A DNA stretch of 64,000 nt from Aedes albopictus (lineage: Eukaryota; Arthropoda; Insecta; Diptera; Culicidae), in NCBI RefSeq assembly GCF_035046485.1, contig NC_085137.1:346074505-346138504 (forward strand), given 5' to 3'. Shown here one piece after another: positions 34,263-44,417 of the stretch. The stretch's first letter is position 1. Each line of letters starts with the position of its first letter. The translations under genes were made by a program, and so were the position numbers. Under the pieces are notes generated by a model that saw only the letters and a program-made list of their open reading frames with translations, was not told where the DNA came from and did no database searches.

Positions 34263-34740
34263 GAAGCTACACCGATAAAGTAAAGAGATTTAGTGAGCTT
34301 GGAGGTCTTTATTCCAGAATAATTTGGATGACCTAGAACACCAAGTGAATGTTGCTAATTTATCAGATTTAGATTATATTCGGCGAACATTCGCTACAAT
34401 AAAAATATCATGAGATTTACAGATATTGCGACCCATACTTCAAAATACATTGGATCTATTTGAATACCAGTGGACACCCAAATAGCAACACATAGAGATA
34501 CTCGCAATATTATGAGGTGCAACAGACGCAATTGTGAATGAATTATGCCGATAGAGTGAACAGAAACAAGAGTAGAGCCTGTAGAACTTGAAGGTCCTAA
34601 TTCCAAAATAGTTTCGAAAGCCTGGAATACCCCATGAATGTACCAAAAGCCTTATAGTTGTGCACTGAGGCTCCATCAGCAGTATAGAGGATCAGTGAAA
34701 ACTATTGATGATTAGCAAAAAAGATGAAATTTGAGTAAAA
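34263..34740. repeat. diverged repeat with GAACTCCAAAATAGTTTGG-like blocks
   Basis: Blocks like TTCCAGAATAATTTGGATGACC and TTCCAAAATAGTTTCGAAAGCC (each paired with a following GAAT block) occur here and again at 42185-42240, 42355-42385 and 42500-42530. This indicates a dispersed or old tandem repeat. No coding capacity. Confidence 0.4.
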
Positions 34741-35981
34741 ACATGTAGAATTTATAAAAAATACAAAAAACCACGTATTTTCGGATACCAGCAAAAGGGG
34801 GAGGTACCATGTATTTCTTAGCACAACTATTACCCTTGACTATAAAACAAAAAATCCAGGGTAAAATTATTTATGCTACCGGAGTTAAGAACTACAAAAA
34901 CAAAAATAATTGCAACTAGAAGCGATACAAAGTTAATTTAGTTTTGTAGCTAGTTTCCATTTGATTGAAACCGGTTTCCGTATTTTTGACGATGGAACCG
35001 AAATTATAAATGATAAGTACAAATATCATAAATCAGGCTTACGATTTCATAAACATTCATCATGATTCTGGAGTACATGCGGTATGATTTCATGCCGCAA
35101 ATGATTATTATTAGCACTATACATTTATTATTATCTTTATTAACGAGATTTTCAGCCCAGGGAGCACTATACATAAAAAACGTAACATCGAAGCTATGCT
35201 ACGGCAAAACTCATCATGATATCATGCCGATATTTCATGGTGGTAGTCTCTTTTGTTTCCTTTTTCAAAACGCAATAAAATATTCTATGGAAGTAAAACG
35301 ATCCAGTGCCAACCATATGATGTGACGTGTCTACCCCTAGTCCGTTTCTCGGCAATAAAACTTTCTCCTTCCACAAATCGAAAGTATAAAAAATCTATTT
35401 TTATCTTCCAGATCACATAAATACACCGTCGTATTTAATTTTTTTATGACGTCAGCAAATTTGGCACCAAAACGATCTACTATTTTCCGGTTAATTTATA
35501 GTTACGTAGCAAATAGGCACGGAGTGCCATGCTGAGATGCCATGACGAATGTGCAAACTTGGTCAACACTCTTCTGCAGCGGACACAAAACCACATTTAT
35601 CGATTCTCTGCACACATCAGACTGGGACGGTTTTGCATCATACACAGTCGCATTTCTTCGCCTATGAAAGAAACCAATCCGGCAACGTAAGTTGATAAGC
35701 ATAGCTGATCGAATATCAGTCATCGGAGACTTTGCTCACTGAACTCAAGTGACCGACGACCGTTCAGCTATGCATACTCAACGCAGCTTCTTTCAGTAGG
35801 TATTAGGTAAACTAGGGTGAGCTGTCATTATGTGCGATAATTTACTTTGACATTAACTACAAGGTAGTGCGATTACTCTGCTATCCTAAAAAAACTTTAT
35901 TTAATTTCTTTGACAAATATCGTGTTTGGCAATGAATGGAATCTTGTACCCAATTTCGAACCCTCTAATCAGAATACCCTC
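34741..35981. other. non-coding; candidate GC-richer spot 35500-35790
   Basis: Mostly AT-rich. 35502-35723 holds a 73-codon minus-strand frame preceded on that strand by TTCAGTG, an insect-initiator-like word near 35739. This could be a first exon but nothing confirms it. Confidence 0.3.
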
Positions 35982-36204
35982 TTCGAATGAATGTAATCAG
36001 TTTTGTTCCTTTTAATTCTGTCCTCTGATGCTTATCCTTTGACAGATACGCGTATTTCGACCGCCTCTTGTAATCTTCCTCAGTGTCAGTTATCCACTGA
36101 CACTGAGGAAGATTACAAGTGGTAGTCGAAATATGCGAATATGTCCAAGGATAAGCATTAGAGGGTGGGAATTAAAAGGTACAAAACTGATTACTCTGAT
36201 TCGA
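35982..36204. mobile_element. foldback element, about 109-bp arms, 5-bp loop
   Basis: The centre CAGTGTCAGT-tatcc-ACTGACACTG is perfectly inverted. The arms continue outward with mismatches through TTGTAATCTTCCT, ATTTCGAC and TAATCAGTTTTGT. The whole would fold into one long hairpin. It is MITE-like with no coding capacity; target duplication not found. Confidence 0.65.
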
Positions 36205-37503
36205 AAAATGAATGGTAGATACATCATCGCCAATCGGCAGCTTATTCTGGAGAGTAGTTTAACATATCCTAAATCTGTTGAGTTGTTTGCCACCTCCCTA
36301 ATTTATACGATCTTTTCATACTAGGTTGTTTGAGACCTTGACTTTCTATGATCAAATAGAATCACCCTAACAAGGTTCACTTTCTGCGTTGAAGTATAAA
36401 ATCTCGGTCGTGCAGCAAAGTCCATCACCGCAAGGTTGGTACTTTGCGACCTAGGCGCTGCTGCTGCTGACTGGCTACGCTTCGTCACCCACCAGGCTGA
36501 AGCCAAATAAGAAGCTAGGATTAAGACTCTTGGGAGGATTAACGATTCCACATCAGAGTAGCGACGACGACGATGAAAACCAAGACCAAGACGACGACGA
36601 TGATGGTCGTTTCCTTTGACTGTCATGCTTCCACAGAAACTGGCTTAAAGCCGGTGCGGTGCGGTGGTTACCTGCATGCATAGCGACTACTAGACTTTCG
36701 AACGTGCGATAGTGGAAGAAAGAGCGGGCGGGTAGTCTGAGAACCTATCGGACAGAGATAAGATACGTTGCAACTGAGGTGCATTGTGTTCGAAATTGTC
36801 ATAGACGGCACTATTGTTGTTGAGCTTGGCTTTGAATTCCCTTCGACCACAAGAGTCGATGTTTCCTAGTATTTATTATCAGTCTATCACTGAAGTAGAA
36901 CGGGTGGCTATTGATGTAAAAATACCCATGCAGACAAGAAAAACAGATTATATCAGATGGGGAAAGTGTCGGAAAACTATTGTAATTGAGCTAATTGATA
37001 GTTCAACATTCTATGTTATGTTGAAAACTGTTATAGACCAAATACTGGCAAGAAAGTCTGATAGGGGAGCGTCTATAAACAACGTTGCAATTTTGTCTGA
37101 CAAAACAATAAAATAACTGGTCCAATTTCATACAAAATGACCGAATTTTGGCAGCCGACGTGAGTTAGAGTTTTTATTTGTATTAAATTGGTTGAGATCT
37201 ATTGACTTCTTTAAATGTCCCCAAGTTTAAATGGCATCCTTAATTTTCGCAGTAGTTTATCAATAATCAACTAGTTATTCCAAAAGCTGCATTTGGATAT
37301 GGGTTACATTCATATGTATTCATTAAACCTTCGTCAAGAATAACAAAAAATGTTTTATATTTTGAGATGTTCTAGGTGTTCCAAACTGTCCTGTAGTGAA
37401 GTCCTTCAAATCTGCAAGAATAATTTTATGTGTTTTCGCCATAAATAATATCATTACAATACTACATAATCCACTGAGTCCGTGAAGCTCTTGAAATCTA
37501 CAA
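36205..37503. other. non-coding; GC-rich patch 36400-36740
   Basis: 36400-36740 is GC-rich with (GAC)n-type runs near 36560-36600 and could be host regulatory DNA or a 5' exon. A 101-codon minus-strand frame there has no known domain. 36860-37500 is AT-rich with a 100-codon plus frame (36814-37116) I do not recognise. Confidence 0.3.
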
Positions 37504-39366
37504 TGCACATTGGGCCAGGAGAGTGTAATTTTGGTAAAAAATCAATAACTTTTTTTAGAGACGAGATATCAATGGGGTGCCTTCGGCAACTTTTTTATGC
37601 GTTTTAAGCTGCATCTTATGTAGGGGTCGTCCATATTTTAAATTCATTTTTGCGAAATTTACGACATAAAACTTTTTTCTGGTGCATTTTTTGAGGTCAA
37701 AATAATCTACAAAAATATAGCCCAAAGTATACCAAAAAACTTTGCTGAACAAACTTATATTTATTTTTTTCATTTTCATTGAGTTTGGAAGCGGTTTTCA
37801 TGGCCGACCCCTGAAAACCAGTTTTTGGCCGATAACTTTTTTGTGTGCGATTTTCAAAGCCTACTATGTTCTAGACAAATGTTCATGGGAAGATTTTGCA
37901 ACTTTTTCTCGAAGACGACCATAAGCTATTTCGTCACTACTAAGAGTTATGCACTTTTTTAGCTTGAAAATGTGCTATTTTGTGATGCGTGTATCTCAAA
38001 ATGGCGCAAACATTTTTCAAATCTGTAAAGGTGACACAATTCTACTAGTATTCAACTACATTTTAACGGGTTAAAACATTGGGGATAATCTAATTTACCC
38101 AAAATAAGATGCACTTGAAAACTATGATTTATTGATATTTGCAAGTGAAATTTCCTTGTCACCATGTAAGGCAACATTGCATGGCATGCTTTGATGACAT
38201 TTAGGGGGCCGATACTATTAAGCACATAGCAACAACATGAAAATGCTTCATTATGGAGTTCAAAAATCAATTTTACTTCAATATTCACAAATAACAGAAG
38301 TGAGGAACCTTAAAATCATCATGTTAAAGGTCCATTGCGTCCCCCATTTTATTAAGGCATTTAATTAAGGCAGACTGTGTTGGGCTGGTCACGTCACATG
38401 GGCGTCGGAAGAACGACAAGTGATGGTAATATTCAGTAGAAAAGTCCAAGTATGTAAGTTTGACGAAACTCCAAACTCCAGATTCATTAATGAGAAAACG
38501 TGAGGCAAAATCCAACAACTAAAATGGGGGACGCAATGGACCTTCACCATGATGATTTTAAGGTTCCTCACTTCTGTTATTTGTGATTATTGAAGCAAAA
38601 TTCATTTTTGAACTCCATAATGAAGCATTTTCATGTTGTTGCAATGTGCTTAATAGTATCGGCCCCCTAAATGTCATCAAAGCATGCCATGCAATGTTGC
38701 CTTACATGGTGACAAGGAAATTTCACTTGCAAATATCAATAAATCATAGTTTTCAAGTGCATCTTATTTTGGGTAAATTAGATTATCCCCAATGTTTTAA
38801 CCCGTTAAAATGTAGTTGAATACTAGTAGAATTGTGTCACCTTTACAGATTTGAAAAATGTTTGCGCCATTTTGAGATACACGCATCACAAAATAGCACA
38901 TTTTCAAGCTAAAAAAGTGCATAACTCTTAGTAGTGACGAAATAGCTTATGGTCGTCTTCGAGAAAAAGTTGCAAAATCTTCCCATGAACATTTGTCTAG
39001 AACATAGTAGGCTTTGAAAATCGCACACAAAGAAGTTATCGGCCAAAAACTGGTTTTTAGGGGTCGGCCATGAAAACCGCTTCCAAACTCAATGAAAATG
39101 AAAAAAATAAATATAAGTTTGTTCAGCAAAGTTTTTTGGTATACTTTGGGCTATATTTTTGTAGATTATTTTGACCTCAAAAAATGCACCAGAAAAAGTT
39201 TTATGCCGTAAATTTTGCAAAAATGAATTTAAAATATGGACGACCCCTACATAATATGCAGCTTAAAATGCATAAAAAAGTTGCCGAAGACACCTCATTG
39301 ATATCTCGTCTCGAAAAAAAGTTATTGATTTTTTACCAAAATGACACTCTCCTGGACCAATGTGCA
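37504..39366. repeat. 1.86-kb foldback: 847-bp arms, 170-bp loop
   Basis: 37504-38350 recurs in reverse complement at 38521-39366 with only a few percent differences. Examples read directly are TGCACATTGG at the outer edge and CCATTGCGTCCCCCATTTT at the inner edge. The loop (38351-38520) contains an RTE fragment. Transcription of either strand would give an 840-bp hairpin. The arms carry no recognisable protein, and open frames in the two arms are the same sequence read twice. Outer target duplication not found. It could be a foldback transposon or a recent inverted duplication. Confidence 0.85.
38367..38440 (+). repeat. RTE fragment in the foldback loop
   Basis: The sequence around TTGGGCTGGTCACGT and then CGGAAGAACGACAAG resembles the C-terminal WAGHVVRM region of the LINE at 14190-17034, including a following ATATTCAG block. 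It is too short and decayed to code. Confidence 0.6.
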
Positions 39367-39376
39367 ATGTCATTTA

Positions 39377-39610
39377 TACAGGGTGTTAGGTTCCTGAGTG
39401 CAAACTTTTTAAAGGGCGATAGAGGACCATAAATGGTGAAAAAAATTGTTCTACGCATATGATCAAATCTCAACCGTTACGTAGTTATTGAACTCTCCAT
39501 GTTTTTGACTCTTATTGCCTTAACTGGCTATAAAATAAAGTTTGTTTATGCATCCATTCCCAAATGGCAGAGCTGCAAAGTTGTGCCCATACTTTCTGGG
39601 ACACCCTATA
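39377..39610. mobile_element. possible MITE with ACAGGGTGT / ACACCCTAT ends
   Basis: TACAGGGTGTT at the left and GGGACACCCTATA at the right are inverted over about 8-10 bp, with TA at both borders. It lies 10 bp from the end of the large foldback. No coding capacity. The short match makes this tentative. Confidence 0.4.
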
Positions 39611-40292
39611 TTATACTGATTAAACGTTGTCAATCATGGCTGACACAGTTATTAATTCTGTTTAGTGAATCCCCTTAGTATTAATCTATCATATAGCGCC
39701 TACAAGCTATGCAACCAAGTGAAACTAAGCCGCCTTATCTTATCACTAACATACACGCTCCCGAAGTTGCATAGAGATGTCCCTAGACAAAATCTCTTGA
39801 AAAACCAGGACAAAATCCTGAATTCCTGAAAAAATCCAAGCATAAATTTCTGAAGGAATCATGAGCGAATCCTGGAAGAATTTCTAAAGGAATACCAGCA
39901 GACATTCTTAAAGAAATCGTAAGACGTGGTATTGGTGGAATAGAGAAGAAAACAATCTGGAAGATTCCTCAATGATAGCCCTGGAATATCCTAAAAGAAA
40001 TCCCTCCAGCAATTTCTTGGGAAACACTAGTTGCGATGTTTTACTTTTTGGCAGAACTCCACGCAAAATCCTCGAAGAAATCCAAGGAAGAAGCTCGGGA
40101 GATTCTTCGGAGTAAGATTCCTCGGAATTATTCCTATGGGAACTCTAGGAAGAATTGAATTCCAGTAAGAATTCCTGGAAGAAACCCTGTACTGCCTAAA
40201 CTCGATAAAAAGGTTATTACAATACAAAACATACTTTCGAACATGCAGTGAACGATTTTGCACGGAAAATGTACCCAATGGAAAATTGTATT
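39611..40292. repeat. degenerate satellite 39775-40190 in plain DNA
   Basis: From about 39775 to 40190 words such as GAATTCCTG, GGAATCCTGG and AAATCC recur, marking an eroded copy of the GAATTCC satellite. The remaining DNA holds nothing recognised. Confidence 0.5.
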
Positions 40293-40297
40293 GTATT

Positions 40298-41086
40298 TGT
40301 GGTGCTTTCCCAGTTGACGTCTCGACTAATAATGATAATTTCAAGGGCTCGGCCTACTTATCGATCTGAACTACTACATCTCCCTTTCTTTCTAAATTGA
40401 CCATTGTCCGTTAACCGCAATCACTTCCTCCCGGTCACATCGAGAGATGGGTGTTTAGGCTACAACCGCTCAAATTTAGGATTGTATATAGGCCTAGAAA
40501 GCGAAACGTTGCAGAACCACTATCTCGTCTAAAAGGAAAACTTCGTTTCTGAAGCAGTCCACCTTTGAGGTGAACTGTGAAATCTTGTCGCCTAACTCAA
40601 CGAACTGAAGCCGTTCCTGAGGCAGTCCACCGTTGGGTGAGCTTCATAATTAACTCAACGGATTGAATCCGCTTCTGAGGTAGTTCATCTTTGGGACTGA
40701 ACTTCATAATTTTATCGCCTAACTCAACGGATTGCATCCGTTCCTGAGGCTGTTCACCTTTGGGGTGAACTTCGTTATATTTCGCCTAACTCAACGGATT
40801 GAATCCGCTCCTAAGGCAGTTCACCATTAAGGTGAACATGATAACGGTTTCGCCCAACTCAACGGATAGAATCCGTTCCTGGGGCAGTTCCGTGCAAAGG
40901 AACATGTTTTTTTCGGTTCAGGGAACCGAAGTTCATTGCCAAGGTAATCACTGTGCTTGATTTTTCTCGTAAGTCTTATCAGAGCAGGAGAGGGTTCCTT
41001 CTTGATCTTATGATTATTCTTGATTCTCGACTAACAATGATAATTCCAAGGGCTCGGCCTACTTATCGATCTGTTAAACTACCACA
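40298..41086 (-). mobile_element. miniature LTR element (TRIM-like), 81-bp LTR
   Basis: 789 bp lie between a 5-bp duplication, GTATT (40293-40297 and 41087-41091). Read on the minus strand, a terminal repeat TGTGGTAGTTTAACAG... begins at 41086 and a related copy lies at 40378-40298, ending GCACCACA. The second copy is 81 bp; the first has lost its last 20 or so bases and the primer-binding site. A polypurine tract (AGAAAGAAAGGGAGA) abuts the second repeat, as expected for a 3' LTR. No protein is encoded. The interior is dominated by a tandem hairpin array. A relative lies at 47761-48072. Confidence 0.7.
40545..40910. repeat. tandem array of paired hairpins, about 67-bp unit
   Basis: About five units start at 40601, 40659, 40728, 40795 and 40863, plus a decayed one before, and are 58-69 bp long. 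Each holds two hairpins: CGGAT-nnn-ATCCG and GTTCACC-loop-GGTGAAC, separated by TCCTGAGGCA. In the last unit the second stem changes on both sides to GTTCC/GGAAC. Loops vary more than stems. The joiner CGCCTAACTCAA is conserved. The array lies inside the mini-LTR element. Confidence 0.75.
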
Positions 41087-41130
41087 GTATTCATCTATGT
41101 TCTATATATGTACAAATTGAATAAAATAAA

Positions 41131-41392
41131 GGGTCTCCAGTTAGTCTAGTGGTTAAGGCTATGGATCGCCAATCCGGAGACAGCGGGTTCGATTCCCGTT
41201 CCGGTCGGGAAATTTTTCTTGACTCTCTCGGCATAGTGTATCATTGTGCTTGCCTCACAATATACAAATTCATGCAATGGCTGGCAAAGAAAGCCCTCCA
41301 ATTAATAACTGTGGAAATGCTCAAAGAACACTAAGTTGGAGAGGGGCAGGCCAAGTCCCGCTGCTGGGAATGTAGAGCCATACAGAAGAAGA
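41131..41392 (+). mobile_element. Feilai-like tRNA-derived SINE, second copy
   Basis: Same order of blocks as at 11537: GTCTCCAGTTAGTCTAGTGG, B box GGTTCGATTCCC (near 41187), CTTGCCTCACAATATACA, TTAATAACTGTGG, and a GAAGAAG tail. An AATAAAATA repeat at both sides may be the target duplication, although it is low complexity. Confidence 0.8.
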
Positions 41393-41429
41393 AAATAAAA
41401 TAGAATAAACAATAACATTTTAAACATTT

Positions 41430-41830
41430 TTCGAAATTCCTCCAGGATTCCAGTAAAGCTGTTTCTGGAGTTTCTCCGAGAATTCCTCTAGGAGTTCCCC
41501 CGGGAATCGCTCTAGGACTTCTTCCATGGTTCTTCCAGGAGTTCTCCCGAAAATCGCTCTAGGAGTTCCACAGATTATTATTCCACGAGTTTCTCCGGGA
41601 ATTGCTCCTGGGTTCTTCCGGGAATTGCCCCGGAAGTTTACCCGGAAGTTGCTCCAGGAATTCTTCTGATTATTGCTTAAACAGTTCCTTTGAAAACAAA
41701 AAATGCTTCAGAAGTTTCTCCGGGAATTGCTCCTCCGGAAATTGCTCCCGGAGTTCCTCCGGAAAACACTCCAGGAGTTTCTCCGAGGATTGCTCCACGA
41801 GTTCCTCCGAGCGTTTTCACAGAACAATTA
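41430..41830. repeat. degenerate satellite (CTCCGGGAATTGC type)
   Basis: Units of CTCCGGGAATTGCTCC and CTCCAGGAGTTC recur about every 15-30 bp. Same family as the larger arrays. The 79-codon frame inside (41602-41841) is repeat readout. Confidence 0.65.
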
Positions 41831-42534
41831 TCATAAATTAATGCGATCATTTTAGACGCTCATTCCGCTTGGTTAAAGTGGGTTATGAGATAGTCTTGCA
41901 ATAAAAAATAAAACACTTTTAAATACTCAAAAAAATGCGCTTAAAATTGAAGGTTACCGGTTTTGCCCCATTGTCGGAATGTATCGCATAAGAAAAATGG
42001 TTAAAATCCAATTATTTTTATTGGTTAACATCCACAATTTTTTTGTACTCCCGGATAGATTGGATGATCCTAATTATCACAAATCTGTCCTTTAAGAGAC
42101 CCTTGAGAGTTAGAGGTTCATGGATCCTATTTGGTTGTGTAACGTTACTATCTAAAACGAAATCATCTCATGTTACAATGTTACGAATGTAGACCTGAAG
42201 TTCTGAACTCCAAGATAGTTTGGCTGACCTGGAATATTCCTATGGAGTCTCTTAATGACATTTGAGATTTCAAGAGCTTTACGGATCCCAGCAGATTATG
42301 TAATGCTATTATGTATGGATAAAACACATAAAGTTATTCTTGTATACTTGAAGGACTTCATTATAGGAAGATTTGGATGACCCTGAATGTCCCAAAGGTT
42401 TATAATAATATCAAGTAGACTTCAGATTGGTCCAAGGCCTACGGTTAAATATGCAACGTTATTCAGTATAGCAGATATGGCTGCTGTTACGAATGTAGTT
42501 CTGAACTCCAAAGTAGTTTGGCTGACACTATGTG
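41831..42534. repeat. dispersed repeat blocks, otherwise nothing
   Basis: 42185-42240, 42355-42385 and 42500-42530 share GAACTCCAAnnTAGTTTGGCTGAC or diverged forms, also seen near 34310 and 34590. The rest is AT-rich non-coding. Confidence 0.4.
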
Positions 42535-42725
42535 TTGTGGAAAATGGGAATCGAAGAAAGGGAAACAGATTTTACAACCCGTTTCTGGTTCTCGCTAAGA
42601 GGAAGAAAGTAGATATAGAACGATACAAAGTAGGACGAAAGGGCGGGCCAGGTATTGAACCCAGGACCTTCTGCATACAAATCAGAGACGGTAAGCACTA
42701 GACCACCAAGCGCGTTACCGAAACT
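42535..42725 (-). mobile_element. tRNA-derived SINE, minus strand
   Basis: Read on the minus strand from about 42722: GCTTGGTGGTCTAGTGCTTA (A-box region), then GGTCCTGGGTTCAATACC (B box). This arrangement resembles tRNA(Val) or a similar tRNA. A non-tRNA body runs to about 42535. The anticodon loop is not canonical, so it is not a working tRNA. Confidence 0.6.
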
Positions 42726-43014
42726 ACATGGAAAGCTGTAAAAGTCATTCCATCTAAGCGGTTCAGTTTGAACTTTATTATACTTGCAGCGTTATTTTTG
42801 TGAAACGCAAATAAAACAGCAAACATAGAAATGTGCCTAATTAAAACAGAAAACCGTGTAAGCCTGTCATCACCGGGAGTGATTAGTCAGGTGCATGGGT
42901 AAAAGCTTATCCCTCCGTAAATTCAAAATTGCACAAAAATCAGTAACCTAATTAATTGATAGATCCTGCCTAGGTCTATAAATTTCGCGACAACATCGCT
43001 CCGCGAGCGAGCTG
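42726..43014. other. non-coding, nothing recognised
   Basis: AT-rich stretch without visible features. Confidence 0.4.
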
Positions 43015-43314
43015 TCATAAGCTGTAGCCAAAGCAAAAAGAGAAAAACAAAACAACAAAAACATGAATAGCATTTTCATTACCTTCTTTGACACTTTTTG
43101 TGTTGTTTTGCAGCGGTGTGGTTGTGTTGCCATTACCACTACCAACACTGCCGCCTCCACCGCCACTGCTGCCACCACCACTGCCAGCACTGATACTGCC
43201 AGCGCCGCCAGCATTTCCACTACCACTGCCGCCGCCACCACCACCAGCAGTGCCGCCGCCACTACCACTACTGACGACACCAGATGATTGATTTTTATCC
43301 ACCGAACAATACAT
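43015..43314 (-). CDS. candidate first coding exon, Gly/Ser-rich (host gene?)
   Basis: An ATG at 43314 (minus strand) opens a frame that starts MYCSVDKNQSSG, runs through a Gly/Ser tract encoded by imperfect GGT/GGC/AGT triplets (43130-43260), and reaches TTTPLQNNTKSVKE. There a good splice donor (AAG|GTAATG) occurs at 43083/43082. Reading on without splicing gives a stop at 43015. It could be a real first exon of a host gene on the minus strand. It could equally be a translated trinucleotide repeat; no domain decides it. Confidence 0.3.
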   Translation of the reverse strand: MYCSVDKNQSSGVVSSGSGGGTAGGGGGGSGSGNAGGAGSISAGSGGGSSGGGGGSVGSGNGNTTTPLQNNTKSVKEGNENAIHVFVVLFFSFCFGYSL

Positions 43315-43715
43315 GTTTCACACTTGTACGTTGCAAATCCCCACACACCAGCAAATATGTACACTCTCAAAATATCGCACCGATAGCTATTATTTTTTTC
43401 TCTGCTCTTCAACTTTCTTGTTTCGAGTGATTTTTTATATTCAATTCTGTATGAACTTTTATCTTTAGTAGCAAAATGTGTTGTATTATTATTCTACTTC
43501 ACTTCTCTATGGTACTTATTTTTGCACCAACACAAACCACTTTTACTTGATATTCAAATTGCACACTTTGCTCTCTTTTTCCGCACTTCACATACGCATT
43601 TGATTCGTTTTTATACTCTCAAGCAGTGTTGTCAGACAATTCGTAAGATGTTTTGAAGATGAATATCAGAATCTGGAAAGGAGAATAAAATGACAATTAG
43701 TTTATGGGCAGAAAG
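43315..43715. other. AT-rich DNA upstream of the Gly-rich frame
   Basis: If 43015-43314 is a first exon, this would be its 5' UTR and promoter. I see no TATA box or other element I would defend. Confidence 0.3.
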
Positions 43716-44126
43716 ACTCATAGCCGAGGCAGTGGGTATATAGTAAGATCATGCTGGAGGTGAAGGATTCTATTCCCGGTAGACCAGGAGGAGGAATTCA
43801 AACCGACAATTGGAAAGTTCGGCACCCACCAGCTGATGAACGATAACTGAACTACTTCCATCACAGCCTCTCTTATCGAAGGATACGATGGACGGGTCAT
43901 GTTGTGAGAATGCCGGAAAACAACCCTGCAAAGCTGGTGTTCGCAAGAGATCCGGATGGTATAAAAAATACCAAGAGGGCAGCGTGCAAGGTAGGCGGAC
44001 CGCAAGTGTTGGACGCGGCCGAGGATGGAGGACTACAGCCACAAACCGAGTGTTGTGGCGAAGAATTGTTGATTCAGTTTTATTATGATTGTAATGTAAT
44101 GCAAAATAAATAAACGATGAATGAAG
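43716..44126 (+). mobile_element. tRNA-like head joined to deleted RTE sequence
   Basis: 43721-43777 looks like a tRNA-derived head (TAGCCGAGGCAGTGGG, then GGATTCTATTCCC). It runs directly into an RTE endonuclease fragment (matching 5098-5168), then jumps to the RTE C-terminal end (matching about 7350-7600), finishing with an AATAAATAAACGATGAATG tail. It is either an RTE copy with a large internal deletion next to a SINE head, or a chimeric SINE with an RTE-type 3' end. Confidence 0.55.
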
Positions 44127-44417
44127 CCTGATTTTCAGCACTTCCAAAGTTAATAACTGAGATATTTGTAGGCATGAATATACTCTGCCCAAAAGCAGTC
44201 AAGGAAATTTCCATTACGAATTAGGTAGTTCCTGAATTGACCCACCAGGATGATCTTGCTGAAACCATCAGTTTTTTTTAATCTATTGTCATTCGACTAT
44301 CAGTCCGAATTTCGGAGACCATGTCTAATTCTATTTTTGTCCTTAAGATGGCAACCATGGGGGGTGGAAGCTCAGGCAAAATATTATCTCTTGGGCGCCC
44401 ATTAAAAACACCACCTC
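44127..44417. other. non-coding, nothing recognised
   Basis: No supportable feature before the start of the next RTE copy. Confidence 0.4.

Noticed and set aside
37742..39129. Two nearly identical small proteins at 37742-37924 and 38947-39129
   Set aside because: They are the two arms of the large foldback read on opposite strands, not a duplicated gene.
40545..40910. CRISPR array
   Set aside because: Units have no unique spacers of constant length, the repeat itself varies, and the setting is a eukaryotic retroelement.
40298..41086. Solo or full gypsy-type element
   Set aside because: No coding DNA, LTR of only 81 bp and no intact primer-binding site; a miniature non-autonomous element fits better.
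42948..43412. 154-codon minus-strand frame with a Val/Ala-rich hydrophobic tract
   Set aside because: The tract is another frame of the same trinucleotide repeat as 43015-43314; the membrane-like look is an artefact of GTG/GCT triplets.
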